Source: Prevotella disiens JCM 6334 = ATCC 29426 | GTDB lineage: Bacteria; Bacteroidota; Bacteroidia; Bacteroidales; Bacteroidaceae | Reading direction: 5' to 3' | Assembly: GCF_000613345.1 (NCBI RefSeq) | Contig: NZ_BAIS01000023.1 | Location: 1 to 40,236 of the forward strand | Length of the DNA stretch: 40,236 nucleotides | Shown here: positions 15,906 to 24,512 of the stretch, piece after piece | Layout of the letters: each line of letters opens with the position of its first letter | How positions within the stretch are numbered: the first letter of the stretch is position 1 | Notes under the pieces: model-generated | What the model was told of the DNA's origin: nothing | The model's input: the letters and a program-made list of their open reading frames with translations, nothing else | Database searches by the model: none | Translations under genes and position numbers: made by a program

Positions 15906-18596
15906 TTAAAATTTGAAAGTTATAGCAGCAAAAGGCACAATACCATGACTTAATTTATAAGAGAAATTATAGTAAAGGTCTTGCTTTGAAGGGTTGCCCA
16001 ATAGGTTATAAATGCCCATTTTGACAAATATCTTCGACTTTTTAAACTCCTTTCTGTACGAATAGCTTACGTCTAAGCGGTAGCGAGTGGGTTCTCTATC
16101 CTTTCGGAACGTTTCTTTTGTGTTATTGGTGTTGCCATAAAAGGAGTCATAAGCAATCTTTCCCGAATGAATATTTCCACCGATAGTGAATTGTGAACGC
16201 TTGCTAATATCATACGAAACTGCTGCATTGAACACATGTGGCAGGTCGTAAAGCGATGGTATTTTGCCTCGTTCTTTTAAATCGTCAAACCATTCTCTGC
16301 TCTTTGATAGCGTGTATGCCATTTGAAAAGTGAACTTTTGCCAATGGTTATAAAAGTAAATGCTCGCACCATAGCTTTCGCCTTCGCCCGTCATAATATA
16401 TTTATCCCAACTGCTATTCTCAACATAGATGGCTGGGCGCAAGGCTAAAAGATGGTTGCGGCGTTTGTAATAAGCCGAAAATTCAATGATTCCTTGTTTC
16501 AAATAATGCTTCCAACCAATTTCATAATGGGTAGCTTTACTCGGTGCAAATCCTTCAATGCTTGGCATAATAAAGTCGAATGGTGCAGAAATATCTGCAA
16601 TAATGACATGGTGGTGAAACTGTTCCATGCTTAAAAATGTAAGCGATAGTAAGTCGGAATTACCAATGGCAGCTTTCAAACTCATTCGCGGTTGCAGACT
16701 TGAGTAATGCTTATAATGGATAGGTTTGTAAAGAACATAGTGTAATCCCAATTGTGCATAAAGCCAATTGGTTAAGAAAATGCGATTGTCATAGAAGAAT
16801 GAAAACTGTTTTACCTTTTCATTTCTGTTGCTTAATTCAGTTCCAAATGCAGCAAGGTCATATATTTCATAATTTGTTTTTGCTCCCCAACGCATGTTAA
16901 AGTAGCGATTGGGAATATAGGTGAACTCGGTATTGGCATATAGACCCTTTGTTCCTCGGTGTATTTCCTTTAGTTTTGAAAACAAAGACGACGCATCTTC
17001 AACATGGCTATGAGTAGAAATGTAAGCCAATGAAGTTGAATTTGTCATTTTCGCATTGATAATCGTGTTGTAATGGAGCGTGTAAAGTTGGCTATTCCAT
17101 TTTAGTTGAGAAGCATTTTTGTCTCTTCCATACATGTTGTAATTATCTTTCGTATCAAAGATAGAGAGCTTTAATGTTGAACCAGAATTAATATCCCATG
17201 CCAATTTGGCATTGAAGTCATAAAAAGAATGTACTGTGCGGTTGTCTTTATCTACCCAATGGTCGAAAATATCAAGCCAACTGCACCGTCCTCCTGCAAG
17301 GTAAGAAAGTTTGTTTTTAACGATTGGACCTTCTGAAACCAATGATATTGAAGGAATATCTATCGAAGCTGTGTGTTCATATTTACTTTTATTTCCATCA
17401 CGAAGTTTCACGTCCATTACTGAAGACAAGCGGCCTTCATATTGCGTTGGTATGAATCCGTTATAAAAAGAAACCGATTTTACGGCATCACCATTAAAGA
17501 TTGGGAGCAACGTATTGAGATGGTTGGGATTTTGGAGCGGAAATCCTTCCAACAAAGTGAGGTTCTCATCGGGTGCGCCACCTGCCACATTGAGTCCTGT
17601 ATTAGCAGCAGAGAGCGATACTCCTGGGAAGACTCTAATCTGAGAGAATATGTCGGAGTTGCTGAATGAAATCATATTTGAAGGTGCAACTTCGTTCATT
17701 TCTTCCTTACTTCTACGGCGTTGTATCTGGATAGTCTTGATTTGGTAGGGGGTAGGTTGTAGGTTAATGGAAAGTAAGCTATCTTTTTGCACATTTAAAG
17801 TGTCTTCATAAGGTAAATAACCCATGTGCGAAACGGTTACTTTGTTGGTTCCAAACATTACAGGTAACTTGAAAATTCCGTTTGCATCAGTGGCAATTCT
17901 ATCTGTTTTCCCATTTTTATTGGTAACACAAATGGTTGCTCCAAGCAATTTTTCGCCAGTTTCTTGTTCATGTACGATACCTGTTAAATAGAAAGTGAGT
18001 GTCTTTTTTATTTCTATTTTTAAATGTTTATCGTCTGGTTCGGTGAGTTTGTACTCGTAATCTTTTAGTAAAATAGCAATGAGATTCTTCACTGTTATTT
18101 TGCCATACCGCTCGAATTTTACCGTCTTTTTGAGGTTAATATCTTCCGCAGGATAGATGAACAACACTTTTGTTTGGCGTTCTATAAGATGAAACCATTG
18201 TTCTATTGTTGCAGGTTGGTTGCTAATATTTAAAATGTAGTCTGTTATAGACTCTTTTATTTCAGGTTTTGGGCTAACTTTGTAGCCTGTAACCTGAATA
18301 ACAATCTTTCTATTGGATAGCGGAATAAGCTTGAAGTTATATTCATGTAGCAGTATATCAAGCAATTGTGCTACCGTCATTTTGCCTGAAACAGGTAATT
18401 TGATGACTTGTTGCAAGTTTATTTGCGACGGGTTATAGGCTAATATAATCTTTGTTTGCCTTTCAATTCTGTCAAACCATGTATGCACAGTGGCAGAAGA
18501 AGCGTCAATTTTGACAACTTCTTCTGCCACTGTTTTTTGTCCATTTGCCACCATTGTGACAAACAGAAGCAGTATAGATAATACCAGTTTCGGCAT
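15906..18596 (-). CDS. TonB-dependent receptor with two tandem STN domains
   Basis: 896 residues. Signal peptide to about residue 19 (VLSILLLFVTMVANG). Two STN (secretin/TonB N-terminal) domains stand in tandem at about 28-102 and 120-196. They share HTWFDRIERQTK versus EQWFHLIERQTK and INLQQVIKL versus INLKKTVKF, offset by 94 residues. A carboxypeptidase-regulatory beta-sandwich follows at about 203-285, then a plug (about 300-400, with PGVSLSAANTGLNVAGG and LLEGFPLQNPNHL) and a 22-strand-type barrel ending in AAITFKF. STN domains pass a ligand-bound signal to a periplasmic FecR, matching the fecR and sigma genes just upstream (18-base gap). The ligand is unknown; no SusD partner is present, so a glycan Sus system is unlikely. 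Confidence 0.88.
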   Translation of the reverse strand: MPKLVLSILLLFVTMVANGQKTVAEEVVKIDASSATVHTWFDRIERQTKIILAYNPSQINLQQVIKLPVSGKMTVAQLLDILLHEYNFKLIPLSNRKIVIQVTGYKVSPKPEIKESITDYILNISNQPATIEQWFHLIERQTKVLFIYPAEDINLKKTVKFERYGKITVKNLIAILLKDYEYKLTEPDDKHLKIEIKKTLTFYLTGIVHEQETGEKLLGATICVTNKNGKTDRIATDANGIFKLPVMFGTNKVTVSHMGYLPYEDTLNVQKDSLLSINLQPTPYQIKTIQIQRRRSKEEMNEVAPSNMISFSNSDIFSQIRVFPGVSLSAANTGLNVAGGAPDENLTLLEGFPLQNPNHLNTLLPIFNGDAVKSVSFYNGFIPTQYEGRLSSVMDVKLRDGNKSKYEHTASIDIPSISLVSEGPIVKNKLSYLAGGRCSWLDIFDHWVDKDNRTVHSFYDFNAKLAWDINSGSTLKLSIFDTKDNYNMYGRDKNASQLKWNSQLYTLHYNTIINAKMTNSTSLAYISTHSHVEDASSLFSKLKEIHRGTKGLYANTEFTYIPNRYFNMRWGAKTNYEIYDLAAFGTELSNRNEKVKQFSFFYDNRIFLTNWLYAQLGLHYVLYKPIHYKHYSSLQPRMSLKAAIGNSDLLSLTFLSMEQFHHHVIIADISAPFDFIMPSIEGFAPSKATHYEIGWKHYLKQGIIEFSAYYKRRNHLLALRPAIYVENSSWDKYIMTGEGESYGASIYFYNHWQKFTFQMAYTLSKSREWFDDLKERGKIPSLYDLPHVFNAAVSYDISKRSQFTIGGNIHSGKIAYDSFYGNTNNTKETFRKDREPTRYRLDVSYSYRKEFKKSKIFVKMGIYNLLGNPSKQDLYYNFSYKLSHGIVPFAAITFKF

Positions 18597-18614
18597 TCTA
18601 TTTCATTTTCGTTA

Positions 18615-19553
18615 TTATTTATGCATGCGGAAATGAATTGGTGAAACCATATCGTATTTACAATTACAGAGTAATGCTAATTCTTCCACCGCCTCTTTTG
18701 GGTCGTCGATGTATAATTTTGTTGTGATGGAGTTATCTTTTAGTCCGTCGCCTATCTCTATGCGCACGTCCATTTCCTTTTCTATTTCCTTTATAGCTGT
18801 TTCCAGTGGTGTGTTTTCGAAGACAAAAACCTTTTTGTCATCAATAGCATGATTTAGTTTTTCCTCTATAAGTTTTCCGTTATTGTAAGTTACTCCTTCT
18901 CCTTTTGTGAGCGTAACTGATTGCTTTTCAGATGCTACAAGTACTCTTCCTGTTGCAACTCTTACTGTTTCAGCATCTTCTTTTGAGGCATTGACAGTAA
19001 ATGATGTACCTAAAACCTTAATATTCAGATTGCCCGCATTGACAATAAATGTTTTGTTGTCGTGCTTAACATCAAAGAAAGCTTCACCTTTCAAATCTGC
19101 TATGCGTTGTCCGTCCTTCTCTTCAAAGTCCAACAAGGCATTGGGTGCTAATTTAATATGCGACCCATCAGGTAACGCAATGAGTGTTTCTTTCAGCGTA
19201 TTGTTTGCAAAATGCAAAGAATTGTCAGTGAAAAATTTTTGATACGCAAAGGTTGCGATACCAACGAGTAGCAAAAGCGATGCTGCAACCGATAATATTT
19301 TCCGTAGTGGAACAACTTTTGCCCTTTCTTGGCGGTCTTGCAGTCTGCCTTCTACTTTCTTCCATGCAGCTTCTATGTCAATATTAAAATCGGCAGTTGC
19401 TGTTTTGGTTTGAGTCATAGTCTTTTTAAGTGCAATAAATTCATTGTTATTTGCACTTTTATAATTTTCTAATTCCATTAATTCAGCCTCTGTTAGCTCT
19501 TCGCCAACAAAGTATTTACCCAGTATTTCGTTTATGTTAATTAAGTTTCTCAT
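18615..19553 (-). CDS. FecR family anti-sigma factor (DUF4974-containing)
   Basis: 312 residues. A cytoplasmic N-terminal segment (about 1-84) includes the helix MELENYKSANNNEFIALKK and IEAAWKKVEGRL. One transmembrane helix lies at about 85-104 (KILSVAASLLLLVGIATFAY). The periplasmic FecR domain covers about 115-230 ([40 protein letters not shown]), and a C-terminal DUF4974/STN-like domain about 238-312 (FENTPLETAIKEIEKEMDV). It holds the ECF sigma factor and receives the signal from the receptor's STN region. Its ATG overlaps the sigma stop by four bases (ATGA), so sigma and anti-sigma are translationally coupled. Confidence 0.92.
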   Translation of the reverse strand: MRNLININEILGKYFVGEELTEAELMELENYKSANNNEFIALKKTMTQTKTATADFNIDIEAAWKKVEGRLQDRQERAKVVPLRKILSVAASLLLLVGIATFAYQKFFTDNSLHFANNTLKETLIALPDGSHIKLAPNALLDFEEKDGQRIADLKGEAFFDVKHDNKTFIVNAGNLNIKVLGTSFTVNASKEDAETVRVATGRVLVASEKQSVTLTKGEGVTYNNGKLIEEKLNHAIDDKKVFVFENTPLETAIKEIEKEMDVRIEIGDGLKDNSITTKLYIDDPKEAVEELALLCNCKYDMVSPIHFRMHK

Positions 19554-20098
19554 ACATTAGCAGCAATTAAAATTAATGTTAGCACCGCCATAATGGTAGG
19601 GTGTTGTGCCATATAAGTTCTGATAATCTTGATCGCTTTGCCCATGTGGCTCTCTACGGTCTTCTCAGAAATATTTAAATGTAAAGCAATTTCTTTGTAT
19701 TTAAGTTTCTGCAATTTGCTCATTGTGAACACTTCTCTACATTTTGGTGGCATTTCTTGCAGTATGGTGTCTAACATTTGTGTGTAATCTTTGGAGGCTG
19801 TGGTTTCAGAATTATCGGCAGCAAGCTCTAATGTGCGGTCATCGGTCGATACTTTTTCGTATGTTCGTTGATTATTCAGGAATGATAAACAATTGTTGCG
19901 TACAGCAACTTTCATGTAAGGCAACAATTCTCCTTCGGGCAAACTGTCTTTTTGTTTATCCCAAACGCTTACGAAGAGTTCTTGAACAATATCTTCGCAA
20001 TCGTCGATGTCGGCAATATAACCGTGTGCTATTTTGCAAAGCATGGGGTAATATCTTTCGAATCGTTCTTTAAATTGTTCTTTCCTGTTCTCGCTCAT
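19550..20098 (-). CDS. ECF RNA polymerase sigma factor (FecI-like, Bacteroidota type)
   Basis: 182 residues. Region 2 is around residues 12-80 with the -10 recognition helix DCEDIVQELFVSVWDK. Region 4 is around 105-165 (MPPKCREVFTMSKLQKLKYKEIA, then the HTH LNISEKTVESHM). A hydrophobic tail, PTIMAVLTLILIA, closes the protein, as in many Bacteroidota ECF factors. It directs RNA polymerase to the receptor operon when released from FecR. It heads the minus-strand operon sigma-fecR-receptor. The -7 box TATCTTTG at 20152-20159 is of the housekeeping type, so basal expression does not depend on the ECF factor itself. Confidence 0.93.
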   Translation of the reverse strand: MSENRKEQFKERFERYYPMLCKIAHGYIADIDDCEDIVQELFVSVWDKQKDSLPEGELLPYMKVAVRNNCLSFLNNQRTYEKVSTDDRTLELAADNSETTASKDYTQMLDTILQEMPPKCREVFTMSKLQKLKYKEIALHLNISEKTVESHMGKAIKIIRTYMAQHPTIMAVLTLILIAANV

Positions 20099-20151
20099 TG
20101 TATCTTTTTTAGGGTAAAACCTATTTTGTGCCTTCTTTTTTAAAGACCATA

Positions 20152-20159
20152 CAAAGATA
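20152..20159 (-). promoter_or_regulatory. -7 box of the sigma/fecR/receptor operon
   Basis: On the minus strand this reads TATCTTTG. No clean TTTG is found at the usual spacing. Leader about 53 nt. Confidence 0.5.
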
Positions 20160-20433
20160 ATGCAAAAACTTTAATTTCTTTTATTCTTCTTGTAAAAATC
20201 GCCGTTATGATGTTATTTACCTCATTGTGGCTTTTCTCGCATTTTATTAGTAAAACGATAATTTGGCAAAAACCCCTATTGGTTTTGTTGTTTTCTCTCT
20301 GCTATAATTAAAATTTTTCCAAATTGGTTGTAAAAGATACCTTCTTCTGTTCTTATCGAGGTGGAAAAATAAATATAAATTCTGTTCTTATTCGCGGAAA
20401 ATTACACATTTAAAGAAATATTGTGCAGGTTAT

Positions 20434-20465
20434 TTTGGTAGAAAAGAACAAAATATATAACTTTG
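20434..20465 (+). promoter_or_regulatory. Promoter of the FadL/OmpP1-like gene
   Basis: TTTG at 20434-20437, 20 bases, TAACTTTG at 20458-20465: a full match to the Bacteroidota consensus. The start codon is 39 bases downstream. Confidence 0.75.
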
Positions 20466-20504
20466 CGGTCAATTTTACAAATATTTATATAATATCAGTT
20501 AAGA

Positions 20505-22034
20505 ATGAGACGAAAATTATTTTCTATTATTATTGCTTTCTTTGCGCTAACTTCTGTAGTACGCGCAGGCGGTTTGCTTACTAATACAAATCAGAGCATT
20601 GCTTTTTTGCGCAATATTGCCCGTGGTGGTGCTATTGGCATTGATGGAGTTTATTCTAATCCAGCAGGTGTGGCTTTTCTTCCAAATGGATTTCATATAT
20701 CGTTAGGTTTTCAAAATGTTTACCAAACGCGTGTTATAAAATCGGGAATGACGCTTCCACAGATGCAAGGAACTCCTTTTTATCAGCCTTTTAAACTTAA
20801 TGGTGGCGATGAAAATGGTATTAAAGAATTTATAGGAGAGGCATCTGTTCCTATTATGCCAACCCTTCAAATAGCGAAAAACTATGATAAATGGGGTTTC
20901 CAATTGGGCTTTGGTATTGTTGGAGGCGGTGGTAAAGCCTCTTTTAACACAGGTTTGCCAAGTTTTGAACGTGCCATTGCTTTAATTCCGCTTGCACTTT
21001 CTGCTCAAAAAATGGGCTCACCCAAACCAAGTTATAGTGTGAATAGTTATGTCAGTGGACGCCAATACGACTTTGGATTGCAGTTGGGAACTACTTATAA
21101 AATCAATGAAAATTTGGCTGTTTATGGTGGTGCGCGCTTCAATTACATCTTTAATAAGTATGAAGGAAATATTCGTAACATTACCGCAAATATTGGAGGG
21201 AAAGACCAAAATCTATCTAATTTCTTCAGTGAAAAGGCTACTGCGATGAGCCAATTGGCTATTCAAAGCACTCAACAAGCTGAACAGACCACCGACCCAG
21301 CTACAAAAGCGAAGTTGGAAGCTGCTGCTCAAAAATATAAAGCAGGTGCTGCTCAACTTGACAAAGCCAAGGAAGATGTTGCTGATAAGTATCTTGACTG
21401 CACACAACGTGGTTGGGGTATCACACCAATTATAGGTATTGACTATAAAAAAGGACGTTGGAATCTTGCTGCGCACTATGAATTTACAACAAAATTCAAC
21501 ATTCAAAACGATACCAAGCACGATGATACAGGGAAGTTTGCCAATGGTGTGAACACCCCTAACGACCTACCTGGGTTGTTGGCAATCGGTGCGCAATACG
21601 AAGTTTTAGATAATTTGCGTCTTATGGCAGGTTACAATTATTACTTCGATAAGGACGCTCGCATGGACCATGATAAGCAACGCTTGTTAAAAAGCAACAC
21701 TCGTGAATATTTGGCAGGTGTAGAATGGGACATTAAACCATCTGTTACCATTAGTGCAGGTGTGCAACGTACACAATATGGCTTAGGCGATGGCAGCTAT
21801 TTGTCTGACCTTAGCTTTGTAACCAGCAGCTATAGCTTTGGCTTTGGTGCGAAAATTAAAGTTGCCAAGAATGCTCACTTGAACATTGCTTACTTTATTA
21901 CCGATTATGAGAAGTTCGATAAGACCTACGAAACTTCTGTAACATCGGGTACTAATACGCTAAAGGTTGTCAATACCGACCAATTTACTCGTACCAACAA
22001 GGTATTTGGTGTTGGTTTGGATATCAGTTTATAA
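20505..22034 (+). CDS. OmpP1/FadL family outer-membrane transport protein
   Basis: 509 residues. Signal peptide RRKLFSIIIAFFALTSVVRA, cut before GGLLTNTNQS. The N-terminal hatch region contains the family sequence SIAFLRNIARGGAIGIDGVY followed by SNPAGVAFLP, and the barrel follows with FHISLGFQNVY. FadL proteins are 14-strand barrels that let long-chain fatty acids or other hydrophobic molecules cross the outer membrane by lateral diffusion. An Ala/Gln/Lys-rich helical insertion at about 245-290 (QLAIQSTQQAEQTTDPATKA) is unusual for the family and would form an extracellular or periplasmic loop. The protein ends GVGLDISL. Monocistronic, with a full promoter and a terminator at 22060-22099. 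Confidence 0.88.
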   Translation: MRRKLFSIIIAFFALTSVVRAGGLLTNTNQSIAFLRNIARGGAIGIDGVYSNPAGVAFLPNGFHISLGFQNVYQTRVIKSGMTLPQMQGTPFYQPFKLNGGDENGIKEFIGEASVPIMPTLQIAKNYDKWGFQLGFGIVGGGGKASFNTGLPSFERAIALIPLALSAQKMGSPKPSYSVNSYVSGRQYDFGLQLGTTYKINENLAVYGGARFNYIFNKYEGNIRNITANIGGKDQNLSNFFSEKATAMSQLAIQSTQQAEQTTDPATKAKLEAAAQKYKAGAAQLDKAKEDVADKYLDCTQRGWGITPIIGIDYKKGRWNLAAHYEFTTKFNIQNDTKHDDTGKFANGVNTPNDLPGLLAIGAQYEVLDNLRLMAGYNYYFDKDARMDHDKQRLLKSNTREYLAGVEWDIKPSVTISAGVQRTQYGLGDGSYLSDLSFVTSSYSFGFGAKIKVAKNAHLNIAYFITDYEKFDKTYETSVTSGTNTLKVVNTDQFTRTNKVFGVGLDISL

Positions 22035-22059
22035 TCCAATCGCCTGTAAAAACAACAAA

Positions 22060-22099
22060 AGAGTCGCCAGTTTCAAAAGCTGGTGGCTCTTCTTTTTTC
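22060..22099 (+). terminator. Rho-independent terminator of the FadL/OmpP1-like gene
   Basis: Arms AGAGTCGCCAG (22060-22070) and CTGGTGGCTCT (22080-22090), 11 pairs including two G-U, then TCTTTTTT. Confidence 0.85.
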
Positions 22100-22122
22100 T
22101 GCCCATACGGTTGTTTTAATTT

Positions 22123-22183
22123 CAAAATAGGCTGTTTTCTGCTTCAAAACAGCCTATTTTGCGCTTCAAAACAGCCTGTTTTG
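22123..22183. repeat. 22-bp-period array (locus C) of CAAAA-N7-TTTTG units
   Basis: Units 22123-22139 caaaataggctgttttc, 22145-22161 caaaacagcctattttg, 22167-22183 caaaacagcctgttttg; linkers tgctt and cgctt; starts exactly 22 bases apart. Units 1 and 2 pair over 16 of 17 positions. It lies between the convergent FadL-like gene and priA, and just after priA's stop may serve as its 3' hairpin. Confidence 0.85.
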
Positions 22184-22199
22184 AAATTTTTCTTCCGAT

Positions 22200-24512
22200 T
22201 TACACAGGGTCTACATCATAGTAGATAGTGAGTGCGCCGTAGCGTTTTTCCTTCATCATGGCAGTTTGAATTTGCTTCAAGTATTGTTTTGCCAATTTAT
22301 AGTCAGCACCATTTTCAAGTTTGAGTATGATTTTACGAATATGAAGGGTTTTGATGCGTGAGATAGCAGGACGGTCTGGTCCTAAAATTCTGTGGGCAAA
22401 CACTTCACGAAGGCGTGAACCCAATTCGATACTCGCTGATTCCACGACTTGATTGTCGCGATGTTTCAAGTATATATATATAAGGTGGTGGAATGGCGGA
22501 TAATGAAAATCGATGCGTTCCTGTAAAACAGAATCGTAGAAACCTTGATAATCGTTTTTCACAACCTGATGAATGAGCGGTAAATCGGGATTCTTTGTTT
22601 GCAAAATTACTAAACCTTGTCGTCCTTTTCTGCCCGCTCTTCCGCTCACTTGTGCCATCATCATGAACGCATATTCGTAGGCTCTAAAGTCGGGATAGTT
22701 GAGCATTGTGTCGGCATTAAGTATGCCTACCACCGACACACGGTCGAAGTCTAACCCTTTAGAAATCATCTGTGTGCCAATTAAAAGGTTGGTTTTACCC
22801 TTTGAAAAATCGTTAATGATGCGCTCGTACGCATTCTTTGTGCGTGTTGTGTCTAAGTCCATGCGAGCCACACGAGCCTCAGGAAAGAGGCGCATGACCT
22901 CGTCTTCAATCTTTTCAGTACCGAAACCACGTCCACGAATTTCCTTTTCACCGCAGTCGGGACATACCTCTGGAACTCGCTCCATATAGCCGCAGTAGTG
23001 GCAAGTCATGGTGTTCATGTTCTTATGGTGGGTAAGCGATACGTCGCAGTTGGGGCATTTAGGAACCCAACCGCACGAAGGGCATTCCAACATCTGAGAA
23101 AAGCCACGCCTATTTTGGAAAAGTATGGCTTGTTCGCCCTTTTCTAAGGCTTGCTTTACGGCACTAAGAAGGCGTGGAGAGAACAATCCCGTCATCATTT
23201 TGCGGCGGCGTAAGTCTTTCACATCTACCACTTCAATTTCGGGAAGTTGAATATCTTTGTAGCGTTGTGTAAGCGATACGAGTCCATATTTCCCAATTTG
23301 CGCATTGCGATAGGTTTCCACCGACGGAGTAGCAGTTCCGAGCAATGTTTTAGCCCCATACATTTGTGCCAAAACAATGGCTGTTGAACGTGCATGATAG
23401 CGTGGAGTAGGGTCTTGTTGCTTAAAACTTGTTTCGTGTTCCTCGTCTATGATGACCAAACCGAGTTTTTGGAAAGGCAAGAAAACGGCACTTCGTGCGC
23501 CAAGAATAACAGAGTAAGGGGTGTCAGATAGTTGTTTTTTCCATATTTCCACCCGTTCTGCATCGTTGTAACGGCTGTGATAAATGCCCAATTTGTTGCC
23601 AAAAACACGGCGTAAACGGTCGGTCATTTGTACGGTTAAAGCAATTTCGGGCAACAAGTAAAGCACTTGTTTCCCCTCGTTGATAGCCTTTTGAATAAGA
23701 TGAATATAGATTTCGGTTTTCCCTGACGAGGTTACACCATGCAGGAGTGTAACGTTGTGTGCCATCATCTGCAATAAAAGTTTGTCATAAGCCATAGTTT
23801 GGGCTTCGTTTAAGGCTTTTATTGCTTCGGTTTTGGGTTCTCCATGATAGGCAAGGCGAGCCGTTTCTTTTTGATAAGTACAGAGAATGCCTTTTTTTAT
23901 GAGTTCGCGCAAGGGTGTTACTGGGCAATGACTTTCATTGATGAGTTCCTCTTGCGACACCGAAACGAGTTGTCCACCATTGTGCGCATCGGTTTCCGCT
24001 TCCAATTTTGCCCATGCTACGTTCTCAGCAATCCCACTAAGTTGCAAGTAAGTAGTGAGGATTTTTTGTTGTTTGACCGCTCTTGTCAAACTATCTAAAG
24101 CCAAATGTAATTCCCTTTCGCCCCGAAAATTCTGCCCAATGCCCACAAAAGTTTCCATGCGCGGCTTGTATCCGTCTTCCAACTTTAGTCCTGCGGGCAG
24201 TGCAGCGGTATAAATATCGCCAATGGGAGCTATGTAATAAGTTGAAATCCAATGCCAAAGTTTAAGTTGTTGCGGCAATAAAACGGGTTGTTCGTCCAAT
24301 ATCGAAAGCACCTCCTTGTAGGTAATACCTTCTATTTGTTGCTTCGGTGCATCTAAAGGGAGCGTGTCGCAAATGCCAACATACATCTTGCTTTTTCCGA
24401 ATGGAACCAATAAGCGCATGCCAAGTTTAACCTTTTCGCACAACGCATCGGCTAAACCATAAGTGAAAGTACCCTCCACAGGGAGCGGTAAGATTACTTC
24501 TACGTATTTCAC
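22200..24512 (-). CDS. priA: Primosomal protein N' (PriA helicase)
   Basis: 770 residues starting with a GTG that overlaps the stop of the preceding gene (GTGA). PriA reloads the replicative helicase at stalled forks. The 3'-DNA-binding domain is at about 1-110. The helicase has Walker A GVTSSGKT (259-266), Walker B DEEH (356-359) and LLGTATPSVET (about 390-400). The zinc-binding insertion carries eight Cys: C477/480, 486/489, 504/507, 517/520. The C-terminal helicase lobe includes GTQMISKGLDFDRV and QVSGRAGRKGRQG, followed by the C-terminal domain. All motifs are intact and the length is normal. Second gene of a two-gene operon with the HD phosphodiesterase. Confidence 0.97.
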   Translation of the reverse strand: MKYVEVILPLPVEGTFTYGLADALCEKVKLGMRLLVPFGKSKMYVGICDTLPLDAPKQQIEGITYKEVLSILDEQPVLLPQQLKLWHWISTYYIAPIGDIYTAALPAGLKLEDGYKPRMETFVGIGQNFRGERELHLALDSLTRAVKQQKILTTYLQLSGIAENVAWAKLEAETDAHNGGQLVSVSQEELINESHCPVTPLRELIKKGILCTYQKETARLAYHGEPKTEAIKALNEAQTMAYDKLLLQMMAHNVTLLHGVTSSGKTEIYIHLIQKAINEGKQVLYLLPEIALTVQMTDRLRRVFGNKLGIYHSRYNDAERVEIWKKQLSDTPYSVILGARSAVFLPFQKLGLVIIDEEHETSFKQQDPTPRYHARSTAIVLAQMYGAKTLLGTATPSVETYRNAQIGKYGLVSLTQRYKDIQLPEIEVVDVKDLRRRKMMTGLFSPRLLSAVKQALEKGEQAILFQNRRGFSQMLECPSCGWVPKCPNCDVSLTHHKNMNTMTCHYCGYMERVPEVCPDCGEKEIRGRGFGTEKIEDEVMRLFPEARVARMDLDTTRTKNAYERIINDFSKGKTNLLIGTQMISKGLDFDRVSVVGILNADTMLNYPDFRAYEYAFMMMAQVSGRAGRKGRQGLVILQTKNPDLPLIHQVVKNDYQGFYDSVLQERIDFHYPPFHHLIYIYLKHRDNQVVESASIELGSRLREVFAHRILGPDRPAISRIKTLHIRKIILKLENGADYKLAKQYLKQIQTAMMKEKRYGALTIYYDVDPV

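Larger units (their letters stand above)
20099..20504. other. Divergent intergenic region of 406 bases
   Basis: Holds the minus-strand -7 box (20152-20159) and the FadL-type gene promoter (20434-20465). A palindrome-like CAAAAACC-cctat-TGGTTTTG lies at 20267-20287. A direct repeat TTCTGTTCTTA occurs at 20345-20355 and 20380-20390, each followed by a GG-AAAA stretch. No gene or RNA is recognised. Confidence 0.6.
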
